From positions 65,549,554 to 65,613,553 of the forward strand of contig OX485803.1 of assembly GCA_950295325.1 (NCBI GenBank): 64,000 nt of DNA, read 5' to 3'. The DNA comes from Polytrichum commune. Its lineage: Eukaryota; Streptophyta; Polytrichopsida; Polytrichales; Polytrichaceae. A program made the translations under genes and the position numbers. This document shows positions 1 to 12,102 of the stretch, piece after piece; the stretch's first letter is position 1; each line of letters starts with the position of its first letter. Below the pieces are notes generated by a model. That model saw only the letters and a program-made list of their open reading frames with translations. It ran no database searches and was not told the origin of the DNA.

Positions 1-8
1 TAGGCTTC

Positions 9-1906
9 ATGGCCGACAGTGCCCAAGCCAATTGGAACGCTGTTCGCATTGTGTATGGTTCGGGGGATCCCAAAGTTCCCATGGAGGGTCGTGAGCGCAC
101 TTGTTTTTTTCATTGGAAACAATCGCTCGAAAAGCATACAAAATCGTATATAAAGCATGACTTACAAGACCAACATAGACACCTTTGCCTTCAATATCGG
201 AATGCTTCCTCTATGCAAGAGGCGGAGACTAGGTACCTAGCTATCAAGGCTTGGTGGGCGTCATCGAATTGTACGAGTGAGGACGGTCTCAAGCATCTTC
301 AGCTCTGGCTTGCTTTCTGGCACTTCCGCTACCTTCAATGGGGTGGTTTCATGGAACTGGTACATCTCCTTCATGATTCATTTTTGGTTCTTCATGGTTT
401 CGGTTTCTTCTCTCTGTGCCTATTCTAACACTTCATTTCTCCAATCAGGAAAAGGTTTTAACCCAAGACCAGTTGGCCGAGATGCCGTCTTGCAATCTTG
501 CGGAATCCGTCCACAACAAGTGGCTTCAAGCCTCCGGCAACAAGGGTGGAGATCTATACGTGGCTACGGTGGACGACTACATTCGGGCCTTCTTACAAGT
601 TGTTGCATATTACCAGTTCCTTAAAGGTGGAATTGGCGGAGACGGTCCAAGCAAAGAAGAACTCAAGCTCAGGGGTGCTCAACGTCGAGCTCAGCGTACT
701 GGCGACCCCACAATGTTGCAGAAGGTCTTGCTTGACATGCCCGGTGGGGAAGAGTTTTGCACTCGTGATCCACACCTTGAGGGCGCCGAGGTGTTTGGAT
801 CGCAGAAACGAAGACCCGACACTCCAATTGGTGATGATGGTGAAACCCACCGTCCGGATACCGTGAACTTCTCTCGCCCTCCCCCCGGTAAGCGAGTCAC
901 TCGCTCTCAACCTGAAACACTGCCTACTATCATTGAGGAGTCTTCCCCCTCTGTACAAGAGGTTCAAGTACCTTCACCTGCAGGACTTGGTTTCCAGCGT
1001 GTCACCGCCGTGCAAGAAACCAAAGTAGATGTCTCTCTTTGGCATATTGCACGCATACCCTATACCTCTAGGAAGTCTTGTTGGGCTAATCATGCGGGCA
1101 CAAAGAAGAAGTGCACCGCAAGAATCGTCACCAATAACAAGAGCGTCCCTGCGTCGACCTACACCGGTATGTGGCATCACTACAAACTCCAGTCTATGAA
1201 GCGCACTGACTTCGTCTTTTGTCCAAACGAAATCGAGCGTTGCGTCAAGGGCCCTCGTCGGAAATGGGTCATGCCGTTCTCTGCTGATGACCAGAAGCCA
1301 CCTATTCCCCCAATCTGGCCCGTGAAGATTGGTACCAACCTCACCCGCTCGGAGATCTTTGCGCTTGAGAACGCAAGTTTTCAACTCCCACCAAAGGAGC
1401 GCATCACACCGACTCGACTCTTCACCAACTCTGCGACCCCGCTGGATATGTCTCGAATCCGTGTTCCAGAAAACCCCGACTTCATCCCTACCACAAGACT
1501 GTCCAAGCTTGTTCGGCGATCCAGCAGCGCACCTTCGGCAAAGCAGAGGCAGATGGTGGCCTCTGCTGAAGCTATGCATGCAACTGTTCTGAAGTTAACT
1601 ATGATCCCTCAACCGGGATTTGGTTGCATTATCACACTGTAGTCCAAATCAGAACCCCAACCACCCATCTACCAAGTGACAGTGAGTTCTCTTCCAAAGT
1701 GCAACTACGCCTACTTCTTGGATATGATTTCCAAGTTCGGCCGCAAACGAAATTTTTATATGAATTGTAAGCATCTGTATTACATCTTCGTCAAGGTTTC
1801 TAATTTGGATGCGGAAGTGAATTTGTTCATACACGCCCCGACATTTAGTTTCAATGAGGTCAAACTCATCATGGAGGGAGGTCTCTTGACTCAATCTACT
1901 TCCTAG
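9..1906 (+). pseudogene. Mutator-like (MULE) transposase relic, C-terminal part with SWIM finger
   Basis: This is the 3' part of a DNA-transposon transposase; its start lies left of the window. Exon 1 runs to 359 and exon 2 starts at 449, joined in phase across an 89-bp GT-AG intron, giving ...GGFMEL/EKVLTQDQLAEM. Exon 2 stays in one frame to a stop at 1904-1906, apart from one TAG at 1640-1642. After that TAG the frame continues with CNYAYFL...NCKHLYYIF, which resembles a SWIM zinc finger (CxCxnCxH) of Mutator-type transposases, but the second cysteine is tyrosine (codon 1706-1708). The region at 780-960 is Pro/Ser/Arg-rich and looks like a linker. The catalytic core would lie upstream and is not seen, so the Mutator call rests on the finger, the length and the general layout. 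The stop and the lost zinc ligand point to a dead copy. Confidence 0.6.
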
Positions 1907-2067
1907 AATTCCTCTCAACCTAGCACTACATTGGGATATGATATATGTGTCCATTTTTGGACCTCTTGTGAAGCAATAATTGATTGATATAATAAAGATA
2001 TAATCTCAATGATTATGTTTATTCCATTCAAAGTATCGTATTACAATGTATCATTTGTCTATCAACT

Positions 2068-2535
2068 CTATTTTCGTTTTACATACTTCTTGGATGAATC
2101 CGAGGGAGGTGGACCCGATCGAAGCAAATCCATATAAGAAACTGTCTTATCTCTCTTTCGATCCTTCAGCAAAAGATGATGCGGCGGCAAGGCTCTCATC
2201 CGTTTGTGAAATGAAATAGACTTCGAAGATTCCCCTTCCACCTTCACCTCCTCCTCCGTTTCGTTCGATTTGTTTTCATCCAAATCAGCGTCATTCTCGG
2301 GCACATTTTTCTGCTTTTTTTCTTTTTTCTCAAGTTGTTTTTGTTCCTCCCGCGTCCTCCACCTCCATGCTTGTGTAGACTGCGAAAATGGAGTTAGATC
2401 GTAGTCATCACTACTTCGATTTCCAGCAGCAAACGAAAATTCCGGCGATAAATTAACCGGAATATGAGGATCTGCTAGACTTCTAATTTCCTTATCCCAT
2501 CCTAATCCAGCAAACATGTCTCTTTCATCACCCAT
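2068..2535 (-). CDS. Hypothetical charged protein (155 aa) beside the transposase relic
   Basis: An open frame of 155 codons starts at ATG 2533-2535 (MGDERDMFAGLGWDKEIRSL) and ends at a TAG at 2068-2070. The N-terminal third is mixed. Residues from about 75 to 120 are highly charged and rich in Lys, Glu, Asp and Asn, probably a disordered or coiled-coil stretch. The C-terminus is basic (KKYVKRK). I do not recognise the family. It lies tail-to-tail with the transposase, about 160 bp away, so it could be the second ORF of the same transposon, as some Mutator elements carry one, or a small host gene. A frame start 42 bp further upstream is possible, but the chosen ATG is the first one and is followed by the more protein-like sequence. 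Confidence 0.4.
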   Translation of the reverse strand: MGDERDMFAGLGWDKEIRSLADPHIPVNLSPEFSFAAGNRSSDDYDLTPFSQSTQAWRWRTREEQKQLEKKEKKQKNVPENDADLDENKSNETEEEVKVEGESSKSISFHKRMRALPPHHLLLKDRKRDKTVSYMDLLRSGPPPSDSSKKYVKRK

Positions 2536-3249
2536 TGTATGCAAGTGTATATACAATGATGTTGGGTATGAGTCCAATATATAATCTATTCGGCCACAAA
2601 CGATAATTGCTAAAGTCCAAGCTATAGAGTAGACTCACATATAAGACAAAGAGAAAAGTGATGAATAAAAACGAAGGAAGTTGATTATTTTGATTCCTTT
2701 GTATTTTGATTGATTCATTCTTCAATTATACCAATATCAGAAAATCCATTTTCATTGATTTTTTCTTGTAATCATCCATGGTTTTAACAATTCAACCACC
2801 TCGCGGTCTCCAAACTTAGTGAGACCATTTCAATTTCAGGGCATTTTTGTTTCTTTTATGACCTATAATTCCCACGGAAATAGGTCCAATTTTTTTACTA
2901 AGTTTGGCAGATTTTGGAATATTCCAGGCATATTTTTGTCTATTTTTTAAACATTCCTATTTTTATCGGGAAGGTTTGCTATTTTTATTTCATCTATGCT
3001 CTCCGCTCTACGCTCTACGCTCACATACAAGTGTCGTCCCGAAAGCCATGTCACATTGTTGTTTTTTAGAGCAAACCTCGATTTATATAGAACTGAGAAC
3101 AAACATCCAATAGTTGTGGTAAGTCTGATGCTGTAACTATATGTAGTTGACAAGTTACTTGGCTAAATGGCATCTCATTGAATGTCACAGTTTGGCTGCG
3201 ATTCAAGTCATGACTTTTAGTTGACACCATAGCTCCACCAGAATTAACC
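2536..3249. other. AT-rich spacer with a short inverted repeat
   Basis: No convincing gene is seen. An 11-bp perfect inverted repeat lies at 2810-2820 (CCAAACTTAGT) and 2897-2907 (ACTAAGTTTGG), and the left copy sits inside a smaller GGTCTC...GAGACC palindrome. It may be an end of the neighbouring transposon or chance. Confidence 0.4.
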
Positions 3250-6200
3250 ATGAGGTTCAAAAAAAATGTGCATGAGAAACTAAGAATAAGGTGTATGAAA
3301 CGATTTCAACCATGGAATCGCTGTTGGCTTCATAGAAGTGATTTGCAATGTTTTTTGTTGAAACAAACTAAATCATTTTTCAAAGACTTGCGTTGCTGTG
3401 CAATTTGTGGTGTGACGAAGTTAAGTAACCGCAATAAGAAATACCGCTTCCTTCACAATACATATTTCGATGGGGTAGCACCAATGCAAGGATATACCCT
3501 GTACGGTACAACAAACACATACATTGCAAAACACACGACAAACGCCTCAGGGGACAAGATGATTCTTTGTAATCATGTCATTCAAATAGAAAGAATCCTC
3601 CTCATGCCCCTTAGTTAGTGTACTAGCCACCAACGTATATGAAGTCTATTGTCACATTGAATCCTCTGCACGTGTAGTTGTTGTCGTTCATGGACATTGG
3701 TGTGCACATGCAATCTAAAGATTGGGGATTCAGCGTTGGCAAAATTGATTCTCACAGTCTTCTTAATAATTCTTTATTTGGTTGGGCTGAGAACTCTGAT
3801 GCATCCCAAACAATTGAGAATTTGGTGTCATCTTTGACCCCATTGTTGTCTCAAAACCTACATACAAATCCATTATTTCAAAAATACATGACGGTTTTTT
3901 AACAACCAGAAAAAAATACGAGCATGTGTATTCTTACACCATATGTGATTCAACCTATTATTGCCAACATTGGCACACACTCGATGTCATTTCCAACCAT
4001 GGACGTTCCTAGGGATATGTACGATTTTGCACTCTTGTTTGACATGCGCACACAAACACAGCCTAGAAAACATGCCGATTTTTTTCACAATAGGAAATGT
4101 CCATCTTCGAAATGGTTCGCGGTCTGACACTAGAGGGGAGCCTATCACATTCAGGAGAAATATATTGAATGTCGAATTGGAAGGCATGACGCTTGAGAGT
4201 GCGCTATTTCCTTTTTTATTCCACATGGACATGGAGCCTACGAAGGTCGGACTACACTCTCTGAATACCTGAAATATCGGATGACTACATTGTTCTTTCC
4301 TTTCACTCTATACAAACCATATTTGCTATACATGTATGATATACGACAATCCGTGCAATTCTTGAAGGAAGTTTCTCAGCAATGTTTGGAGAAATATATC
4401 AAACAAACCCAACATGTACACCCGCATATGAATGAAGCTGAAGTATTGCAACACGTTACAAAATAAAGTCTTTCATCCTCTATTGAAGGCACTCCACGTT
4501 GGCACAAATATCAACTAAAAGACTTACTCGCAATGGTTGACAAATTTGGAATGTTTGGCCTGTTCCTTACATTAACAGCCGACGAAGCAAGCTCTTTCCG
4601 ATGGGAGGATGTTGCAGATATAGAACAAATAGTCCAACAAATCGATAAGTCCATGACATGGAAAGATTGTCATGTGGAATGTGCTTCCTTATTCCACTCA
4701 CGCGTTCAAAAATTCCTCCATGACTACATACTTTCGGGACCTTGTATACTAGGACGTGTGAAAGAATACGTCGTTCGCTATGAAATACAATTTCGTGGTT
4801 CCTTGCATGCACACATAATGTTGTGGATAGAACATGCAAACTTGGAACGTGTTGCAAATGAAATAACTACAAGCGTTTCTGCAGTATTTGACTCTACATC
4901 AGGCAATTTTATTGAGCCTACTGATACTGAGCAAAACACTTTGTTCAAAATAGCAATGAGAAAGCAACTGCATACATGTACTTCACGATGCCATCATAGA
5001 AAAAGCCATGGCACATGCAAATACGGGTTTTCTTTTCCACCGCATATAGAAGAGCAGACGACGTACAATGTTGATACAAGAAGATGGGATTACTATAGAC
5101 CCCGCAATGAAGACCGCAATGAAGACCGCAATGTTGTGCCATACCACGCAACCTTTTTGCTACTTTGGGGTGCACATATCAATTTGCAAAGAGGTAATAC
5201 AGTTTATTGGTCGTACTACTTGCTGAAATCTGAGCCACATGGACCTATACAATTAGATAAAACAAACGCTGAATGTTTGGGTCTATAAGGTGCCTCAAAT
5301 TCTCAACTGCAATTAATCTCCTCACTTATTATATCGAAGCCAATTTCCCCTACAGAAGCAGCACTGGCTTGTCTTCACATCCCGGTAATCCAAAAAAACT
5401 GAATTGTGAAGTACATTGATTCTAATTCACCTACGCTACAAACAAAGTTGGTTACCAAATCCAGGGTGCTTGGATTCCATCCCATCGATGCATATTGCAA
5501 CAGACCAATTGCTTTTGAAAGCATGACCTTTTTTTAGTACTTTGAAAGATTTGAAACTAACAAAATACAAAAACCGAACATGCCATGCTATGGGGTCGAC
5601 ATGTTTGGATTCTATCTGTACGAGACCACAAAGGTAACAAAGTTTACTGACTTCTATCCCACACACAATACACAGGGTTTCTTCTTCAACATTCTCCTCC
5701 GCAACTTCACATTCAGATATGAAAGACAACTATTGTCTGAGCGCAACACAAACAAGAACTACCTCCTTGAATGTTATATTAGAGGCTTGCTTCCTGATGT
5801 CCAAGCAGTGCAAAACTATTTGTCACAGTATGCTCATCAAAACCTTATTGAGATCGAAAAACATGCGCAATTTTTAGATCGACTTTTGCAAGGCTATCCA
5901 TTCCTCCATCCATTAAACATTTCTAACAATGAAAATATTCCACACGAATTGACCCCTCCTTCATTGCATCGCCTCAGTAGACCAAAAGACCATGTTTTTT
6001 ATATTTAGCTTTCAGGCATGATGCTTGCACCTGACCAACAACGTGTATTCCATGCCATTCTTTAAAATCCAACAGGGTTGCACGTTTTAACTAGAACACC
6101 TGGAAGTGGAAAAACATTTTTTGTTAAATATTTGGCTCAATACTTTCAAACACAAAACAAACTTGTGTTGTTGTCTGCTACAACAGGCGTTGCAGCTTTG

Positions 6201-7326
6201 AGACTGTCCTCAACTGCATCCACAGCACATACATTGTTTCGTATTCCATCACGAGGTTACTTGTCACCACTGCCAAAGCCATCCACTGTACTAGAGCGTT
6301 TACATTGTGCAGACGTAATTGTCATAGATGAAATGTCTATGATAACTAGCTATATGTTATGCACGGTTGAGCATCGCCTCAAACAAGCATGTAGAGACAC
6401 AATTAACAACACATTTTGCAAAAAGCTTGTGCTGCTTGTCGGAGACCTTGCACAACTACCAGCAATATGTGTGCATGCTCCAAAAGCCCCAGATATTATT
6501 TGCAGATGTTGCCACATTAGTTCCGCTTCATGTTGGGCCAGTGCACTGCAGCACAAACTCCAAATATCAGTGCGTCACGCAACTGATCCAATTTACTTGC
6601 AGTTTCTAAACATCATATGAGATAGAGATCGAACCAACAGAATCCAAAATTGAAGCCACATTGTCGACATGCTTTGTCAACGAACTGGAGTTGACGGGCC
6701 ACATTCATGCAGACACAACCATATTATGTTCTCATCGCCAGGATGTGATAATGTACAATGACATTGTGTTCAAAAAAAAATTTGATCAGTCGGAAACAGT
6801 GCGTGTAAACTTGGACAACAATGTAGTGCCAGAAGACAATATGCAACAATGGCTTGACAACCCGCACTTTGACCATATTCATCTTGTTGTTGTGGGTGCA
6901 CTCGTTATGTTCATTGAAAATGTGAGCCTTGCAAAAGGTGCAGTAAACGGAGTTACTGCAACTGTAAAAGGCATCAATGTGGACAGCGCACAAAAGGTTA
7001 CCAGCATTGCCATCGAAGTCAAAAACACTTCTAAGCACATGCTCCTGAAACGTACTACCTTCCAACATGTGTATACATTTGGTAAAAAATTCTACAAAAG
7101 TGGATTTTCAATTGTGCTTGCATACACAATGACTGGTCATAAGTCACAAAGCGCCACTATTTCCACAAATGTGGTGGTAGACATCCGCAATGTCTTTGCC
7201 CCTGGGCTGACTTATGTAATGTTGTGAAGGGTTACGAACCGGCAAAATCTCAAAATCAAAGGACGATTGTCACCATCCCACTTTGTTCCATGTTATCTAT
7301 CATACACCGCTTCTGAAAAGCTGAGT
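3250..7326 (+). mobile_element. Decayed Helitron: Rep (HUH) and PIF1-like helicase relic
   Basis: A rolling-circle transposon protein broken into several frames. At 4190-5290 a Helitron-like N-terminal and Rep region is readable: the HUH-type motif is RGSLHAHIMLW, with His-Ala-His codons at 4806-4814, and the tyrosine motif YWSYYLLK starts at 5205. The Rep piece is followed by more Helitron protein at 5580-6008. A PIF1-type helicase begins near 6070 with a Walker A motif read as RTPGSGKT (6093-6116; Gly is usual where Arg stands) and a Walker B VIVIDEMSM near 6315. At the end, GLTYVML is followed by a stop (7225-7227) and then RVTNRQNLKIKG in the same frame up to 7326, so the last helicase motif is interrupted. 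Other stops and frame changes lie at about 3900, 4127, 4272, 4464, 5288, 6008 and 6620. A 12-bp in-frame duplication (NEDRNEDR) lies near 5103. No 5'-TC or 3'-CTRR end with hairpin could be placed. Confidence 0.85.
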
Positions 7327-7449
7327 TAGAGCTATGTTTTTTGCTCGAAGTTAACACATGCACAGTGACTGGTTTTGCTACTTCTGTGTGCTACAAGAAG
7401 ATGCACTCCGTGTTTCCTTTCTGGAGGAGGATTCAAATCAATTCAGTTT

Positions 7450-7629
7450 GGGAGAGGATGAATTGTTTGTGAAGGGGCGGTGATTTTGGAGCAATAACCG
7501 TATGTGGCAGTCCTGGAAGCTGGATCTCACAACAAGCGGTGTGATCGTTGTTACACGAAGTCCAGTAATATGAAGCAATGCTCTGCATGCAACAGTGTCT
7601 ATTATTGTTGCGTTGATTGCCAGGTAATA
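7450..7629 (+). pseudogene. SET-MYND (SMYD/ASHR-like) exon relic with a MYND zinc finger
   Basis: The frame reads VILEQ, a TAA, then PYVAVLEAGSHNKRCDRCYT and KQCSACNSVYYCCVDCQ. This has the MYND cysteine pattern (CxxC, CxxC, YCxxxC, ending CQ), preceded by the VILEQ-PYV stretch that normally leads into the MYND finger in SET-MYND methyltransferases. The exon ends at a good donor, CCAG/gtaata, at 7624/7625. The in-frame TAA at 7495-7497 breaks the conserved link. No SET domain is visible downstream. The piece starts only about 120 bp after the last readable Helitron codon, so it may be a gene fragment captured by the Helitron, or the Helitron may have landed in an SMYD gene. Confidence 0.55.
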
Positions 7630-7878
7630 ACCAGTGTTCTCCCTGTTCCGCTAGGGGTTTTGGGGTTTAGGGCCCACCACTTTAAAGTTAATGTGCCATC
7701 TCATAGTTAATCAAGAATGGACATATCAACAAAATCTGTTGCTTTGACCACAATTTGATTCCAGGTAAGGTGACTCCACCCATGCCAGTTATCTCATTGG
7801 ATTAGCCTTACAATGTGGATTCGCAAGCCATGCAACTCAAATATTTTGAATCACATCTCAATTTCTGAACCAAAATAC

Positions 7879-8305
7879 GCCATGGCCACGGGTAGATCAC
7901 TCCATTGTCAAGTTGAACACCACGTGCGACCAAAAAAAATCTTCTTTTGGTAAGTTGCACCACCAAAATGGGTCAAATTTTTATCAAAAAAATTTCATGA
8001 GTAGATATACACAGTACCTATGACATAGTCAAAAGTGGTAACCAAATTTGATGATTTGTTTTTTTCCATAAAACATACCATTTCTAACTAGAATGACACA
8101 AAATTGAACTAAAACAATTATTAAAAAAAATAAAGATGACTAAAAATTTCAAAATAGTATTCAAAAGATACTATCAATGGTTATGTATATGTAGAAAAAA
8201 TATCGTAAATTTTAAAATTATATATGGCATGTAATATAGGGGTAGCAAACTTTGTCCGCACGTGGTGTCAACTTGACAATGAAGTGACCTCCCCGTGGCC
8301 ATGGC
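7879..8305. mobile_element. MITE-like element with 52-bp terminal inverted repeats
   Basis: Bases 7879-7930 and 8254-8305 are reverse complements, with three mismatches and two single-base gaps over 52 bp; both ends begin GCCATGGCCACGGG when read inward. The interior is AT-rich, about 320 bp, with no coding potential. This is the form of a non-autonomous DNA transposon. No clear target-site duplication is visible at the edges, so the family is not assigned. Confidence 0.7.
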
Positions 8306-10623
8306 CTGTTGTCACATAGAAAGGTCCATTTGTGCTAGCCATCTTGATCATGCCCCATATTTTCAAAAGAGAAAATACTTCTCAACTAACCTACTATGAA
8401 CTTACCTAACACCCAATGGATGTAAGGATGTGGGACCACAAGTGACATGCCACACTTGCTTTTAGTGGATGCAAATTGAACCCTGGAGGTATTTTGGTGA
8501 TTGCAAATCCTTGCATTCAGCACATTGGTAGGTTTTGAGGCCAGTCAGCTGTGGGCCCTCCCATAGTTTTCAATTTTTATAAATATATATAACTACAATA
8601 TCAACAAATACCACTTTTAAAATAGTGTATAAGATTCAGAAGGGAAGGTTCACAACAACTTTACCACTCTCTTCAAAGTCTCAATGTCCAACCCAGTTGG
8701 CTGAATGAAGCGTTTCAAGGCAGTTGATCCGAGGGCCTCTCATGAATTGATTTTCACATACTATTAGCCTTAGCTTTTTTTAGCATGTGTAAGTACACTC
8801 ATTTTAATTTTAGCTTCGAGAATGAATTTTCAAGAATTAAGTTTATCTGAGCACACACATACATACTGCAGCACATAGTCTAGTTGGCATGCTCTCATTA
8901 GTCAACACCTTATTGTTGCCTATCTTCAGACACAAAGCCTTCTTCCATCTACCAAGATTTCGTTGAAGAGGTGTGTCCCACATGAAATCATTCCTAGGTT
9001 ATCGAGATTACCTAAGAATTACTCCATTTGCAAAACCTAAATAGGCTACTTAAGAATGTAATGCCCACATTTTGAGATCATTTTGAGAATAATAATTCAT
9101 ATCCAGCACACTGAACAATTTTCAATAACACAAACTCACAAGATAATGGGTCTGTATACCTTGCCAATTGCTAGCCAACCATTCATGCAAACTGGGAGCG
9201 TATGAATCAGCAACAACATACTCAGTCTCAAACTTGGAGTTCACATCAGTGGCCCAACTATCAATGACCTGAAATAAGACAGATGATCTCCAATTTGTAG
9301 AAGGCATATTACAGGTAGCAACTGATTAAGGTGTAATGAAAGAGAAGGAGGTCTGGCACAAATTTGCTCTTTATGACCATGCCGACGATACCATACCAGA
9401 TCCACCACAACGTTTGTTTGAATTTTTTGCAAAAGTTGAAATATGGTACCAACATGAACCTCATGAACCAAATTGATCCAAATTGTAGTTCCTTCCAAGA
9501 ATTTTGGCCAGCATAGTTGCAGTTAACTTGGGTTGTCTGTGTGTCTGTGCATGAGACATAGAAGGCTTTGTATCTTGTGAAAACTGCAGATGGTGAGTTC
9601 AGTTGGGACTGGGAGTCTTTCTTTCAGAGTGGGTTACGAGTTTGAGAGAACTTGAGAATAGATTGGACGGTGGTGTTAGTCACAAAGCAGCAACTGAGAG
9701 TTCCGCTTCCACTATATAAAGAGTGTTGCCTAGTATTGTCCTTCATTATGTCTATATTCCTGAGGCTTCTCGTCATTGATTAAGAGTGCATGTCATTCTG
9801 TCCTCCTCTGCAGCCGCAAGCTGCAAGCTTCGTCTTTGCCTCTGCTTTCACCATTCTCAAACGGCATCCGAAAGTCCGAACTTTCATCTTCTGTAAATCA
9901 ACACTATACATTACGTTTCATTGAACATGTTTCATCTTACAGTTTCGTAGTGAATTCTTGCTGATTGCATAGCTTGACGTTACCAAGTTATTCCTGGAAA
10001 CAATATATGCATGACCTTAGTGGGTGTGTTTATCCGAGCTATGCAGGTACAAATTATATTTATCAAGTGTTTTATCGCTTCTGCGTAGGATGAGCAGACA
10101 ATCTACCAAAAAAATTATGTTTCAGAGTGCTACATTATTTCTTCAATTTTAATTACGAGGATCATCACTGCTTAGCATTATTCCTAGATGATGGTTCTAA
10201 CTTACACAAAATCCCATGCTCATTTGAGTTGGGCACCAATTTATAGTTGTCGAGACACAATCCTTTGGCCATTGGACTGACGTTGAACGAAAATGATGGT
10301 TACTTTCTTTGTTTGCGTTACATGGGTGGTCACACGAGAAAGATAGATGGCTACTTAATTTGGACTAATATATACAAGTTGGTGTGACACTTGAGATGGC
10401 CAGTTCATCTCGTTAAACATCCTTTCAAATCACATTAATTTTTTTTCTGTTTCCTCGTGATTATTGGTTGTAATTGTACCAAACAGTCCGGGGTCGTACT
10501 ACAGTTGAGTATATTGGTGATATGATGAAGTGGTCTTTGAGGTACTTGTTTCTGGATTTTGTGATAATCCATTATCGCTTTATTGCCACATACAAGTTTG
10601 AAATTTGGATATGGTGTTTGCAG
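8306..10623. other. AT-rich spacer with weak minus-strand exon-like stretches and a TATA box
   Basis: Mostly AT-rich. On the minus strand an open stretch (9498 to about 9250) and a 109-bp piece at 9160-9268 have intron-like borders (cttatttcag before it, AAG/gtatac after it) and read VIDSWATDVNSKFETEYVVA; the family is not recognised. A TATA-like box, TATATAAA, lies at 9713-9720 on the plus strand, about 0.9 kb upstream of the broken gene that follows. Nothing else is supported. Confidence 0.35.
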
Positions 10624-12102
10624 GATGCTCTTGCAGCATTGAAAACTGGTCGTCTACCACCTCCAAGCGCACTCCCTTCCTTTGAGACTGTAAAAGATAT
10701 CGTAGGCTTTACAAATTATTTTGCAGAGGAGTCCTGTTATTCCACCAGTTCAGCTCCTCCATCTTATACTCGCCCATCAGGTTGTTAACATTTACCTGTT
10801 CAGTGACTTTGTTTTCCCTGAGGCTGTGTGATCTCAGTCGCGAATGGAATCCATTTGCCCAATTGTTTCATGGTTTACGTTATTTCAAGTTCTCTAGTAC
10901 TTATACCTTTCATGCAATTCAAACTCCTCATATCAATGGCTCCTATCAACTACGCAAGCCTGTTGACAAAACTGAAGGCTGATTTGCCGGAGTCAGAGCC
11001 AAAGCCCAAGAAAAGACGTCGCTCCTCCACAACCTCTTTTTATCCCACATAGGCACATAATCGCTTGTTGGATGTTTGCGGTTATAAAGATTTCACGAAT
11101 CCGCCAGCTTTCGATACCATCAAGGAAGCCAACACATTTGTCACTAAATATGCAAACAACAAGAAAGCATTCAAAGACATATATGGCTCAGAGCCATGTC
11201 CAGGTGAATACTCCATCTTCAGTATTAATCTCTAATTACTTGCACCATGACCCGCATTCAACTAACGACCTGCTCGCCTCATAACTACTGAAGTTTCAAA
11301 AAATATTAATATTCCCATTTGTAATTCACATATATGTTTATGCATGTATTGTGTTAATATGTACATATGAATGCCATGATTATTTTGTTGTTCCCTGTGC
11401 ACATGTTTTTTACAAACATAGACAACTTCATGCGCTTTTGAATCAGGTCATGTGAAGATCCTCTTGGACTTATTTCAAATTGACTATGTGGGCGACATAG
11501 ACAAACTCACAGTTTGGAAGGCCAAATCGATGCTCAAGACGGTTGTACCGGGAGATTTGGGAACACATCAAATGTTCTGATTCTACCATGAATTTCGTAT
11601 CACTGACCCTGCAACTTGGTCTGATTTATCGTTTAAACAAGCAACGGCCTTGTTGGAGGCACTGAGTTCTGAACGTGAAGCTGCTGCTGGACTCAAAGCC
11701 CCTGCACCCAATCCCGTTGTGCCCAATACTACTGTTGGTGTCACCAACGTTCCTTCATCTTCCCGTCCAAAATACGGGAAGCATGTCGCTTCAATGTCTA
11801 TACCATAACTTACAGGTACTCTACGTATTCCCATTTGGTTTGATATTTCATTTTCTGTTATAGAAATATCTCTACAATTTAATTTCTAAACTACGCTTTC
11901 CTTTCTACTAGGGCCAACGGACGGGTCTACGTGGGGCAAACGATATCACCGCATGCAAGATACCTACAACATGCCCGCTCCCCACCCCTCAAGATGAGAA
12001 AGGACGCTAGGACTTACCAACCGTTTCTAGCTCATTTTCAGCTGCAAACAGTCTTTACAACAACAAGGAAGTACCTTGCCGATAGGAAGGAGAAACAGTT
12101 GA
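10624..12102 (+). pseudogene. Four-exon decayed gene of unknown family
   Basis: Phase-compatible exons at about 10624-10780, 10898-11203, 11447-11815 and 11912-12102 join through GT-AG borders into one frame. Exon 1 reads DALAALKTGRLPPPSALPSF; exon 2 carries a Lys/Arg-rich patch (KPKKRRR) that could be a nuclear signal; exon 3 reads HVKILLDLFQIDYVGDIDKL. The frame is interrupted by TAG 11050-11052, TGA 11578-11580, TAA 11806-11808, TGA 11995-11997 and TAG 12028-12030, but coding character resumes in the same frame after each. That suggests a once functional protein of at least 330 residues that decayed by point mutation rather than by indels. I do not recognise the family. The setting, between a Helitron and repeats, suggests a transposon gene, but a dead host gene is possible. 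Exon 1 may not be the first. Confidence 0.45.
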
